Below, piece after piece: positions 56,272 to 64,000 of a stretch of DNA of 64,000 bases. The notes beneath the pieces were generated by a model, which did not search any database, was not told the origin of the DNA, and saw only the letters and a list, made by a program, of their open reading frames with translations. The position numbers and the translations under genes were made by a program. Origin of the DNA: Sinomicrobium pectinilyticum (GTDB lineage Bacteria > Bacteroidota > Bacteroidia > Flavobacteriales > Flavobacteriaceae). Where the stretch lies: assembly GCF_003725735.1 (NCBI RefSeq), contig NZ_RJTM01000029.1, positions 1 through 64,000 of the forward strand, given 5' to 3'. Each line of letters opens with the position of its first letter. Position 1 is the stretch's first letter.

Positions 56272-57594
56272 ATGAAAGTTAGCGTTTTATTGCTTTTTAT
56301 GCTGTCTCTGGTCCTGTCGGGTAGCCTGGCGGCACAGGAAGAAAAGCCTCTGGGGCTTAAAGAGGCCATACAACTGGCACTTACCAACGGAGATGATGCC
56401 AAAATAGCCGATGAAAAAGTCAATACGGCCGAGAGTGAACTTCATGTAACCCAAAATGCGCAATACCCGGAACTGGGGCTTTCCGGACAATACCAGTATT
56501 TGACCGAACCCAATGTTCAGTCCGGCCTTTTAGGGGGCGGGTCGGGCGACGGTGAAGAAGAATCAGGGGGATTTCCGAAGGTCAACCAGCTTCTTCTGGG
56601 GCAGGTGAGCGCTTCCGTTCCCGTGTTTTCCGGGTTTCGCCTTAAAAACCTTGTAAATGCCGGAGAAAACCGTCTTGAAGCTGCGAGACTGAATGCCATA
56701 AGTGACAAGGAACAGGTGGCGTTGCAAACGGTTACGGATTATATCAACCTGTATAAAGCCAGGCAAACTGTTGCCCTGGTGGAGGAAAACCTCAAAAGTG
56801 CGGAGCAAAGGGTTAAAGATTTTTCCGCGATGGAAGTGAACGGTCTCCTGGCCCGTAACGACCTTTTAAAAGCGAAACTGCAGGAATCCAATGTACGGGT
56901 TACCCTGGAAGAAGCTATGAAAAACGAGCGTATCCTTAACTACAGGCTTACAACCTTGCTGAAATTGCCCGCAGGGACCCTGATTAAAACAAGCGACGAT
57001 GAACTGGAGATCATACCCGTATCCGGCAAAGATACCATGGCCATATCCAGGAGCGACCTGGAGGCATTGCGATACCGGGAAAAAGCTGCGGAAGACGAGA
57101 TCAAAGTGGCACAGAGTAAGTTTTTTCCTTCCGTAAACCTTGTGGGAGGGTATGTGGCACTGGATGTCCCCAATGCTCTGACCGTGACCAACGCTATGAA
57201 TGTAGGAGTAGGGCTTTCGTATAACCTGTCCGATATTTTCAAGTCCAAAAGCGATGTCAGACTGGCCAGGAGCAAAGCTACCGAATTGCAGTACACCCTG
57301 AACAAATATACCGACCAGGTGAACATACAGGTCAGAAATGCCCTGGAAGATTATCGCCTGGCACTGAATAAATACGAAGTGTATACCGAATCTCAGGAAC
57401 AGGCCATTGAGAACTACCGCATCGTCAAAGATAAGTACGACAACGGCCTGGTCGATACCAACGACCTGCTGGAAGCCGATGTGGAGCAGTTACAGGCAAG
57501 GATCAACCTCGCTTATTCCAGGGCCGATATTACCCGGAAATATTATGAATTCCTGACAGCACAGGGAACCCTTACAAATTATATAAATAAGTAA
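56272..57594 (+). CDS. TolC family outer-membrane efflux protein
   Basis: A 440-residue outer-membrane factor with a signal peptide (VLLLFMLSLVLSGSLAAQ) and two OEP repeats. LGLKEAIQLALTNGDDAKI opens the first, and the second ends near the C-terminus with YYEFLTAQGTLTNYI. An unusual acidic Gly-rich insert (LLGGGSGDGEEESGG, about residues 84-98) interrupts the first repeat. It should be the outer channel of the EmrAB-type pump encoded next. Confidence 0.9.
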   Translation: MKVSVLLLFMLSLVLSGSLAAQEEKPLGLKEAIQLALTNGDDAKIADEKVNTAESELHVTQNAQYPELGLSGQYQYLTEPNVQSGLLGGGSGDGEEESGGFPKVNQLLLGQVSASVPVFSGFRLKNLVNAGENRLEAARLNAISDKEQVALQTVTDYINLYKARQTVALVEENLKSAEQRVKDFSAMEVNGLLARNDLLKAKLQESNVRVTLEEAMKNERILNYRLTTLLKLPAGTLIKTSDDELEIIPVSGKDTMAISRSDLEALRYREKAAEDEIKVAQSKFFPSVNLVGGYVALDVPNALTVTNAMNVGVGLSYNLSDIFKSKSDVRLARSKATELQYTLNKYTDQVNIQVRNALEDYRLALNKYEVYTESQEQAIENYRIVKDKYDNGLVDTNDLLEADVEQLQARINLAYSRADITRKYYEFLTAQGTLTNYINK

Positions 57595-57614
57595 ACTAAT
57601 CATTTTTCATAAAA

Positions 57615-58697
57615 ATGGAACAAAAGAAAAAGACCAACAAAAAGTTCGTGATCATTATTTCGGTTTTGGTTGGTATAGGCATTCTGTATGGCGGATATAA
57701 GATCATCCATTCCTTTTCTCACGAAACTACGGACGATGCCCAGGTAGAGGCTAATATGAACCCTGTTATACCCCGCGTGGAAGGATATATTAAAAAGGTT
57801 TATGTAAGTGATAACGAGACAGTGAAAAAAGGAGATACCCTTTTCGTTATCGAAGACCAGGACTACCGGGTGAGACTGGAAGAAGCCAGGGCCGGTCTCG
57901 CGGCGGCAGAAAGCCAGCTTGCGGTGGCACGGGCAAGTATAGGTTCCTATCAGGCCAACGCAGCAGCTTCCGGTTCGCAGGTGCAGTCTGCCAGGGGCAA
58001 TATAGAAACGGCAAAAACCAAATTGTGGAGGGCTACCAATGATTATGAACGGTATAAGAACCTCTACGAAAACCATTCCATTACCGCACAGCAGTACGAG
58101 CAGGCCCAGGCAGCCAGGGAAGAAGCAGAACAGCAACTCAAAATACTTCAGAGCCAGCAAAAGGCCAGCAGCAGCCAGCACAGTGCCGCGATTTCACAAA
58201 CCGAAATTTCGGAAAAACAGGTCACTGTTGCTGAAGCCAATGTACAAAGTGCACAGGCAAACCTGGACGCGGCATTACTGAATGTAGGATATACCGTGGT
58301 AACCGCACCCATTGACGGACAGCTTTCGGCCGTTGATCTGCAGCCCGGCCAGTTCGTACGTCCCGGTCAATCCCTCTTTTACCTGGTAAATACCAACAAG
58401 AAATGGGTGGTAGCCAACTTCAAGGAAACACAGCTCAATGAAATGCGTATCGGGCAGAAAGTAAGCATAGAAGTAGATGCTTATCCCGGAGAAGATTTTG
58501 AAGGAGAGGTCACGGCATTTTCTCCTGCGACCGGAGCAAGATTTTCTTTGCTTCCTCCCGATAATGCCACAGGAAATTTTGTAAAAACCGTACAGCGACT
58601 TCCGGTGAAGATTGATTTTACCTCCAATAACGATACGGAAAAACTGAGTCGATTGCGTTCCGGGATGAACGTATTGGTAGATGTACATTTAAAATAA
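57615..58697 (+). CDS. EmrA/HlyD-type adaptor (membrane fusion protein)
   Basis: A 360-residue adaptor with an N-terminal anchor (about 12-29, VIIISVLVGIGILYGGYK). The first lipoyl half follows with TTDDAQVEANMNPVIPRV, then a coiled coil of about 80-205 rich in A, Q and S, then the second half with VVTAPIDGQLSAVDLQPGQFV. It links the DHA2 transporter encoded 3 bp downstream to the TolC-type protein encoded upstream. The order TetR, TolC, EmrA, EmrB is a common Bacteroidota efflux operon. Confidence 0.93.
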   Translation: MEQKKKTNKKFVIIISVLVGIGILYGGYKIIHSFSHETTDDAQVEANMNPVIPRVEGYIKKVYVSDNETVKKGDTLFVIEDQDYRVRLEEARAGLAAAESQLAVARASIGSYQANAAASGSQVQSARGNIETAKTKLWRATNDYERYKNLYENHSITAQQYEQAQAAREEAEQQLKILQSQQKASSSQHSAAISQTEISEKQVTVAEANVQSAQANLDAALLNVGYTVVTAPIDGQLSAVDLQPGQFVRPGQSLFYLVNTNKKWVVANFKETQLNEMRIGQKVSIEVDAYPGEDFEGEVTAFSPATGARFSLLPPDNATGNFVKTVQRLPVKIDFTSNNDTEKLSRLRSGMNVLVDVHLK

Positions 58698-58700
58698 GTT

Positions 58701-60290
58701 ATGGGCGAAGTACAAGTTCAGGACGAAAACAGCCTGGTAGAATATGGTTTACGGAGGGTGATTATCACAATAACTGCCATCTTGTGTGCCCTTCTGGAAA
58801 TCATAGATACTACCATTGTCAACGTGGCCCTCAATGATATGCGGGGAAGCCTGGGGGCCTCTCTCAATGATATCGCCTGGGTAATCACGGCTTATGCCAT
58901 TGCCAATGTCATCATAATTCCCATGACGAGCTGGTTATCCAAACAGTTCGGAAGGCGTAATTATTTTGCAGCCTCCATTATTATCTTTACGGTAACTTCC
59001 TTTTTGTGCGGTAATGCCACGAATATATGGGAACTGGTAGCTTTTCGCTTTATTCAGGGAATGGGGGGCGGGGCCCTTCTGGTTACGGCACAGACCATTA
59101 TTACCGAAAGTTATCCGCTGGAAAAAAGGGGGATGGCACAGGCCATTTACGGTATGGGGGTTATTGTAGGCCCTACATTGGGCCCTCCGTTGGGAGGATA
59201 TCTGGTAGATAATTTTTCATGGCCTTATATTTTTTACATCAACGTACCCATAGGTATTATAGCTACTTTCCTTACCCTGTTATATGTAAAAAGCCCTAAA
59301 TACGGGGAAAAACTCAAAGCAAGCCAGGTGGACTGGTGGGGAATCGTTTTCCTGGCCTCCTTTATCGGGTCGCTGCAGTTCGTACTGGAACACGGGCAGC
59401 AGGACGACTGGTTCGCAAATAACACCATTGTGGCACTGAGTATAGTGTCCGTATTTGGCCTGATTCTCTTTATATGGCGGGAACTGATCTATGAGCACCC
59501 TATAGTCAACCTGCGGGTATTGCGGAATTACAACCTGCGGATAGGTACTATGCTTACCTTTATTCTCGGTTTCGGTTTATACGGGTCTACCTTTGTGATT
59601 CCCATATATACCCAATCCATCCTCGGATGGACAGCGACGGACGCCGGGTTGTTGCTCATTCCGAGTTCCATTACCACGGGACTGATGATGCCCGTCATCG
59701 GTAAATTACTGGAACGCGGAGTCTCACAAAAACACCTGGCTGCGGGAGGGTTTGCGATATTCTTTATATACAGCTACTGGATGTATGCGGTGATGACGCC
59801 GGACACCGGTTCCGAACACTTTTTCTGGCCCCTGGTCACGAGGGGAGTGGGACTCGGCTTGCTTTTTGTGCCTATAACCACCCTTTCGCTTTCCACCCTT
59901 CAGGGAAAAGATATAGGAGAAGGGGCGGCCTTTACGGGGATGATGCGACAGTTGGGCGGATCTTTCGGTATTGCCATTATTACCACCTTCGTTACCCGCC
60001 TGGGACAGCAACACCGGGTTAACCTGGTCCCGAACCTCAATGGGGCCGATTTCCGGGTACAGGAACGTTTAAATGCTTACCAGCAAATGTTTATCGACAA
60101 GGGATTCAGTATCAATGAATCCCTGGACAAAGCATACCAGATGCTCGAAGGGGCAATAACCCGGCAGAGTACCGTACTCTCCTATATGGATATTTTCCTC
60201 TACCTGGGCATACTGTTCCTGATATGTGTGCCTTTCGTATTGTTTATTAGAAAAGGTTCCGGAAAAGTAGATGCTTCTGCCGTACATTGA
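58701..60290 (+). CDS. EmrB/QacA-type DHA2 multidrug transporter
   Basis: A 529-residue, 14-TM MFS exporter. The first TM contains IIDTTIVNVALNDMRGSLGA with the family's D-T-T-I-V-N signature; VITAYAIANVIIIPMTSWLSKQFGRR carries motif A; and MGVIVGPTLGPPLGGYLVDNFSW carries motif C. It exports hydrophobic compounds by proton antiport with its EmrA-type partner. It is the last gene of the operon; a hairpin with T-rich tail follows at 60318-60355. Confidence 0.95.
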   Translation: MGEVQVQDENSLVEYGLRRVIITITAILCALLEIIDTTIVNVALNDMRGSLGASLNDIAWVITAYAIANVIIIPMTSWLSKQFGRRNYFAASIIIFTVTSFLCGNATNIWELVAFRFIQGMGGGALLVTAQTIITESYPLEKRGMAQAIYGMGVIVGPTLGPPLGGYLVDNFSWPYIFYINVPIGIIATFLTLLYVKSPKYGEKLKASQVDWWGIVFLASFIGSLQFVLEHGQQDDWFANNTIVALSIVSVFGLILFIWRELIYEHPIVNLRVLRNYNLRIGTMLTFILGFGLYGSTFVIPIYTQSILGWTATDAGLLLIPSSITTGLMMPVIGKLLERGVSQKHLAAGGFAIFFIYSYWMYAVMTPDTGSEHFFWPLVTRGVGLGLLFVPITTLSLSTLQGKDIGEGAAFTGMMRQLGGSFGIAIITTFVTRLGQQHRVNLVPNLNGADFRVQERLNAYQQMFIDKGFSINESLDKAYQMLEGAITRQSTVLSYMDIFLYLGILFLICVPFVLFIRKGSGKVDASAVH

Positions 60291-60317
60291 TTCCGGTTAT
60301 TATATTGTTGTTTCTGG

Positions 60318-60355
60318 CCCCGGACAGCCCTGTGCTTTGCCGGGGTTGTTGTTTT
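60318..60355 (+). terminator. hairpin terminator after the efflux operon
   Basis: CCCCGG at 60318-60323 pairs with CCGGGG at 60340-60345, followed by TTGTTGTTTT. It starts 28 bases after the emrB-like stop codon. Confidence 0.6.
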
Positions 60356-60627
60356 AAAAAGCCACGCCTGGCATTGGTGCCGGGTGATGATAAGTGATTT
60401 TCGTTCATACCTATATATATTTTTTGTGGAATTCATATTTGTATGAGAAGTTCCCGAATGTATTTTTTCTTTTTCGGGGCGGGATGAATAACGACTTCCA
60501 TACGGATTTTTCTTTTAAAATCCCGGTTTTCGGGGATACTCCCGGACATCTTGTTTTTACTACTTTTGCCCCGAAGGACTACGAATAGTAGCCTGTTAAT
60601 TTACAAAACCAATAAACTAGAATTTAA
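60346..60627. other. intergenic stretch with no recognised gene
   Basis: Together with the terminator region this gap is 337 bases. An AT-rich part at 60400-60470 could carry the promoter of the DUF5684 gene, but I see no good -33/-7 pair. The short plus frame at 60394-60588 has no domain and is not called. Confidence 0.5.
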
Positions 60628-61020
60628 ATGAACACAAACGATCAAATCGGGGCAGGGATAGGCCTCCTGAGTATGTTGCTTTATCTTGCCATAATAGTCC
60701 TGGCCATTGCCGGAATGTGGAAAGTATTTGAAAAAGCTGGAAAACCCGGGTGGGCTGCCATAGTGCCTATCTACAATTTAATAGTCCTCATAGAAATTGT
60801 AGGTAAGCCCACGTGGTGGGTTGTACTATTGATTATTCCCTGTGTAAATTATATAGCCCTGATATGGCTTACCAATCTGCTGAGCAAAAGTTTCGGTAAA
60901 AGCGAAGGATTTACAGTAGGACTTATTCTTTTACCTTTTGTTTTTTATCCGGTACTGGGCTTCGGAGATGCCGAATACGAAGGGCCTTCGGCGGCAGAAG
61001 CCAATACTTCGATAGTTTAG
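60628..61020 (+). CDS. DUF5684 membrane protein
   Basis: A 130-residue protein with about three to four hydrophobic segments. The motif WKVFEKAGKPGWAAIVPIYNLIVLIEIVGKP is typical of DUF5684, a family often fused or linked to signal-peptidase-like genes in Bacteroidota. LTNLLSKSFGKSEGFTVGL follows and the last part is acidic and hydrophilic (GDAEYEGPSAAEAN). It lies 121 bp upstream of the DUF2752 gene; a hairpin between them may separate the two transcripts. The function is unknown. Confidence 0.85.
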   Translation: MNTNDQIGAGIGLLSMLLYLAIIVLAIAGMWKVFEKAGKPGWAAIVPIYNLIVLIEIVGKPTWWVVLLIIPCVNYIALIWLTNLLSKSFGKSEGFTVGLILLPFVFYPVLGFGDAEYEGPSAAEANTSIV

Positions 61021-61050
61021 GCTATTCCCTTGAAAAAAACAATATATTGT

Positions 61051-61077
61051 AACCCGGAACCGCAAGGTATCCGGGTT
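61051..61077 (+). terminator. possible hairpin terminator after DUF5684 gene
   Basis: AACCCGGA at 61051-61058 pairs with TCCGGGTT at 61070-61077 over an 11-base loop. The tail after it (CATTTATC) is only weakly T-rich, so termination may be partial. Confidence 0.4.
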
Positions 61078-61141
61078 CATTTATCAAAACCTCTGTACCT
61101 TTTCGGACAGAACGGTTTATTGTAAAAAAAAACAGGTATAT

Positions 61142-61456
61142 ATGCACGGAAGTTTCTGGCATTGGCTGCAACATCATCTGGTCCCTTGCCCGTTTAAATG
61201 GCTTACTGGTATAGATTGCCCGGGTTGCGGTTTTCAGCGTTCGTTTATGGCCCTTCTGCAGGGAGATATCCAAAAAAGCGTGGAACTGTATCCCGCTACC
61301 ATTCCTCTCCTGCTTCTTTTTGCAGTAGCTTTCTGGCATAAAAAGTTTGCTCCGGAAAGAGGGAGCACCATCTTCAAAATACTTTTTTTCCTTACCGGAA
61401 GTATTATTGCCATATCCTATATCCTTAAGATGTATCGCTTGCACGTAACGATATAG
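61142..61456 (+). CDS. DUF2752 membrane protein
   Basis: A 104-residue protein with the hallmark LTGIDCPGCGFQRSF near residues 21-35 and a further hydrophobic stretch (LLLLFAVAFWHKK) plus a last TM near 80-97. DUF2752 proteins are small membrane proteins of unknown role with a conserved CPGCG motif that could bind metal or form a disulfide. It is often near DUF5684 or TM2-domain genes, as here. Confidence 0.88.
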   Translation: MHGSFWHWLQHHLVPCPFKWLTGIDCPGCGFQRSFMALLQGDIQKSVELYPATIPLLLLFAVAFWHKKFAPERGSTIFKILFFLTGSIIAISYILKMYRLHVTI

Positions 61457-61737
61457 CTCGATAGCAGCAACTCAGTACAATTTTCGTATTCTATATTTTT
61501 CATGTTTCATTGTGATCTGATCCGGTATTTGCCAGGTCTGCTCATGGAATTTATTCACTTTCAGCGGATTTTCCCCGTAATTGTTACAAAACCCACCCTT
61601 TAATGTCCTTATATCACCCTTTACAGGTGATAAGGAATCCGCAATTTTACATTACGGTTACAGGATAGACAGATCCTGGAAATAAGATCAAAAACAATTT
61701 CTAAAGTGGAACATAACATTTTTAAAATCAACATATC

Positions 61738-62094
61738 ATGAAAAACAAAGAAGTAGTACAACAGGTTATACAGGCATTCCTGGACAGTGATGTAGAAAAA
61801 GCCTTGTCTTATATGACCGAAGATGTAAAAATGGGCTGGCCCGGGTTTTTTGACCTGGCCCAGGGAAAAGATGCTATCCGGGAGTTTTTTGCCAATATCC
61901 CCGAAATGGTGTCCAGCACCATAGGCGATTTCATTGAAGAAGGAAATAAAGTAGCCGGAACCGGCACCGTTACTTCCAGAGGAGAAGACGGATCGCTCAA
62001 AAAGAGTTTTTTCTGTGATGTTTACGAACTGCAGGATGGAAAAGTAAAAGAAATAAAAAGTTACATGGTCTTTGAACAAAAGCAGGAAGCATAG
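61738..62094 (+). CDS. SnoaL-like / NTF2-fold protein
   Basis: A 118-residue NTF2-like protein starting KNKEVVQQVIQAFLDSDVEKALSYMTEDVKMGWPG, with GKDAIREFFANIPEM and a final VYELQDGKVKEIKSYMVFEQ. Such proteins are often isomerase-, cyclase- or hydrolase-like with a cone-shaped cavity, but many are uncharacterised. It stands alone, 281 bp after the DUF2752 gene, and converges with the anti-sigma gene. Confidence 0.82.
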   Translation: MKNKEVVQQVIQAFLDSDVEKALSYMTEDVKMGWPGFFDLAQGKDAIREFFANIPEMVSSTIGDFIEEGNKVAGTGTVTSRGEDGSLKKSFFCDVYELQDGKVKEIKSYMVFEQKQEA

Positions 62095-62245
62095 TGCCGG
62101 GCAGATCACCTACCGTCATATACTTTTCCTCTACCCGGTAAAAGTGGTATGACAATTTTTTTATTGTTGGTGATGGGCTTTGCTTATAAAGGGCCTCCGC
62201 AACTTTCAGTACAGGGTATTAGTATGGCACGGACGTAAATTCTTC

Positions 62246-63037
62246 TCAGGAAGAGACTACACCCAGGGCATATAATCTTTCCAATGTTGGTGTTTCGCTG
62301 CCTCCCTCGGGTTCCAGGGTAATACCGAAACCTTCGGATATGTTGGTATTGCTCAATTCGAATATTTTATTTTCATCCGTTTCAAAATCGTCGAGCAATC
62401 CCATACTGGTTGGTGTTAGCGGGGCCATTTTCAGGGACCATATCTGGTATACCATACCTTCCGGCGGATCGGGGAGGCCCAGGGCATCTATATAAGTCAC
62501 GTTTTTTTCCTTGTCCCAATAGGCAGCTGCATAAGCTTCGGGAGCGGCTTCCTGTCCCTCCAACGGAACTTTCAGAATATTCTTGTCCCGCAAAATATCA
62601 AGAAGTCTCCGGGTTTTTTCAGCATTATTCCTAGCATCTGCAATCCGGACCTCCAACTGTATGTTCCTGTTGCGGGTTTCCTCCAGTGATTCTTCCAGTT
62701 TTCTGTTCTGATCGAAGAGGAAGAACAATCCGACAAGCAGGATAACACTTGCGGCCCAGCCGGTATAGGTGAACCAGTTGCTGCGTTTCCGTGCCGATAG
62801 TTCTGCCAGGGGCCGCGCGGATAGTTTTTCTTTTATAGATTGCAACAGGTGTTCCGGGTTTTCAGGTGCAACGGCTCCCGACAACTCCATTAACGCCTGT
62901 TCAATTTCCTCTACCTCGGTACGGATTTCCGGGTATTGTTTCAAATGTTTGGTAATTACCCTGTTTTCTGTTTCAGGCAGGACACCATACACATACAATT
63001 CGAGAATTCCGGAGGCTATAAATTCTTCTGTGTTCAT
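62246..63037 (-). CDS. RskA-type anti-sigma factor
   Basis: A 263-residue anti-sigma factor. The N-terminal cytoplasmic part (1-80) resembles the anti-sigma-K domain (IASGILELYVYGVLPETE, then VEEIEQALMELSG). One TM follows at 88-109, then a short coiled coil (about 110-150) and the RskA domain outside the membrane, including VYQIWSLKMAPLTPTSMGLLDD. It is translated with the sigma gene (1-bp overlap at 63037), so it should hold that sigma factor at the membrane until an envelope signal releases it. Confidence 0.9.
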   Translation of the reverse strand: MNTEEFIASGILELYVYGVLPETENRVITKHLKQYPEIRTEVEEIEQALMELSGAVAPENPEHLLQSIKEKLSARPLAELSARKRSNWFTYTGWAASVILLVGLFFLFDQNRKLEESLEETRNRNIQLEVRIADARNNAEKTRRLLDILRDKNILKVPLEGQEAAPEAYAAAYWDKEKNVTYIDALGLPDPPEGMVYQIWSLKMAPLTPTSMGLLDDFETDENKIFELSNTNISEGFGITLEPEGGSETPTLERLYALGVVSS

Positions 63038-63567
63038 TATCTGATGACGTTAGCACGTAATTTATTAATACACATCCTGTTTCTTGTCTTTACGGTTCCC
63101 AGCGGGATCTGTAACTTTTGGGCACTCTCTTTTTGGGTAAAGCCTTTAAAGAACAACAGGTCTATCAGCTTTTTACACATGGGACCGAGGATATCTATAT
63201 ATTTTTGCAGCCCGATGGCGTCTATTTTGCCGGAAGTCTGATTCCCGGATTCCATAATATCTGAGAAATATTCTTCATGGACATTCCTTTGGCTATTTTT
63301 ATATTCTTTGGACCGTAACCGGTCAATCGACGCATTTCTCGCAATGTTCAGTATCCAGGTGAAAAAACGTCCCTTTTCCGGATCGTAAGAGGGAGCTTCG
63401 TGCCAGATTTTCAAAAAGACATCCTGGAGGATCTCTTCGGAGACCGCTTCGTCACGGATAATACTGTAAATAATTCCGTAGAGGCTTCTGGAGTAAAGTT
63501 CGTAGATCCGCTCAAAGGCTTGTTCGTTCCCGTCCCGGAGCCGGGAAATCAAAAGATCTTGTTGCAT
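63037..63567 (-). CDS. ECF sigma factor (SigK-like)
   Basis: A 176-residue ECF sigma factor. Region 2 has AFERIYELYSRSLYGIIYSIIRD, EILQDVFLKIWHEAPSYD and FTWILNIARNASIDRLRS. Region 4 has LIDLLFFKGFTQKESAQKLQIPLGTVKTRNRM, read here in two parts. Pairing with a RskA-type anti-sigma protein resembles the SigK/RskA systems. No clear GTAAC/CGTC promoter is visible upstream, unlike the other sigma operon in the window. The ferritin-like gene upstream ends 146 bp before it with a terminator between. Confidence 0.93.
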   Translation of the reverse strand: MQQDLLISRLRDGNEQAFERIYELYSRSLYGIIYSIIRDEAVSEEILQDVFLKIWHEAPSYDPEKGRFFTWILNIARNASIDRLRSKEYKNSQRNVHEEYFSDIMESGNQTSGKIDAIGLQKYIDILGPMCKKLIDLLFFKGFTQKESAQKLQIPLGTVKTRNRMCINKLRANVIR

Positions 63568-63630
63568 AAATGAGGTATTACATTTTAAATTTAAGTGTTA
63601 AATGACAAAGTGCCAAGTGAAAGAACATTA

Positions 63631-63669
63631 AAAAGCGAAAAAGAAAACAGCCCGAAGTTAAACTTCAGG
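63631..63669 (-). terminator. Rho-independent terminator after the ferritin-like gene
   Basis: On the minus strand CCTGAAG pairs with CTTCGGG (one G-T pair) around a short AT-rich loop, followed by TGTTTTC and a T-rich tail. It starts about 44 bases after the stop at 63713. Confidence 0.7.
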
Positions 63670-63712
63670 CCATTTCCTGCGCTTACAACTAACTTAGAAA
63701 CTACCGTGAATT

Positions 63713-64000
63713 TCACGAAACTATGAATAATCCTGCTATTGCCGAAGCGGTATCACCGTCCATGGGTTCGTCATAAGACTGGGATACCGCTATATTGTCA
63801 AAATTTGTCGCGTTAACGAGGTTTACACCGCCCTGTATTACATTTTCTTCTCCGTCATAAACTGCCTGTGTAGCTTCTGGCATGCCGGGACCTCTTTCGT
63901 TTAATGTAATCCATCCCAGCATATTCTGATCCAGGTCCATCTCCATTACACGTGCCCTTAATCTCCTTATTTCTGATGCATGACGTGCTTCTACGGAATG
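63713..64000 (-). CDS. ferritin-like domain protein, C-terminal part (cut by window edge)
   Basis: The minus-strand frame is open to the right edge of the window, beyond the first ATG at 63946. Residues before it include EARHASEIRRLR, a helix with the Glu/His pattern of ferritin-like metal-binding helices in the Dps/PCC13-62-type family, and then GWITLNERGPGMPE. The C-terminus ends SAIAGLFIVS. About 95 residues are visible; the full protein starts outside the window. Such proteins are often encoded just upstream of SigK-like sigma genes in Bacteroidota and are thought to act in stress resistance. Confidence 0.7.
   Translation of the reverse strand, partial: HSVEARHASEIRRLRARVMEMDLDQNMLGWITLNERGPGMPEATQAVYDGEENVIQGGVNLVNATNFDNIAVSQSYDEPMDGDTASAIAGLFIVS

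Noticed and set aside
60394-60588. 64-residue plus-strand frame before the DUF5684 gene
   Set aside because: Aromatic-rich translation of AT-rich sequence with no domain; more likely promoter and leader sequence.

Overview
The window looks like a chromosomal segment from a flavobacterium-like member of the Bacteroidota with moderate GC. This rests on the gene families: a SecA of about 1,120 residues without the C-terminal zinc motif, a flavobacterial-type dihydroorotase-like protein next to a BatA-type membrane protein, a DUF5117/DUF5118 lipoprotein metalloprotease, and DUF6249, DUF5684 and DUF2752 proteins. One promoter (TTG, 19 bases, TAATTTTG) also matches the Bacteroidota -33/-7 pattern. 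No rRNA, tRNA, CRISPR array or intact insertion sequence was seen.

Layout. 1-726: a 64-bp tandem repeat, then bare sequence. 727-4295 (minus): a likely three-gene operon of a conserved 487-aa protein, a dipeptide epimerase and a BioF-like PLP enzyme. 4507-6923 (plus): a PhnP-like metallo-hydrolase, an alpha/beta hydrolase and a membrane-anchored coiled-coil protein. 6924-7938: a 1-kb stretch without a convincing gene but with several repeats. 7939-9306 (minus): a SnoaL-like protein and an AraC regulator. 9401-13814 (minus): BatA-like protein, degenerate dihydroorotase-like protein, DUF4870-like protein and carboxylesterase. 13926-15335: a sigma/anti-sigma pair facing a DUF6249 gene, with two ECF-type promoters back to back. 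15530-21897 (minus): secA, a DUF2795 protein, a corrinoid adenosyltransferase and a Tat-exported Gfo/Idh/MocA oxidoreductase. 21982-22144: a hairpin-like miniature element. 22671-25244 (plus): the metalloprotease.

25622-53655 is the centre of the window. One minus-strand series reads: HlyD-type adaptor, ABC ATPase, eight consecutive full-length MacB/FtsX-type permeases, a second ABC ATPase, and a TolC-type outer-membrane protein. Facing it on the plus strand are a four-helix-bundle protein, a sigma-54-activating response regulator and its histidine kinase. A good sigma-54 -24 element and three AAAGTGT boxes lie between the two arms, so the kinase and regulator probably control the transporter series. 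Three permease junctions are only 11 nt long, two of them nearly identical, and two longer gaps are copies of one another, so the array grew by tandem duplication. Heptamer arrays (TGYAACY) lie in two of the gaps and in inverted orientation on either side of the four-helix-bundle gene.

53884-60290 (plus): a lone 14-TM-type MFS pump, then a TetR-led TolC, EmrA, EmrB efflux operon with two palindromic operators lying on its promoter. 60628-62094: DUF5684, DUF2752 and a SnoaL-like protein. 62246-64000 (minus): a RskA-type anti-sigma factor, its ECF sigma factor, and the C-terminal end of a ferritin-like protein cut by the window edge.

All functions are assigned from sequence motifs read by eye; no database search was run.
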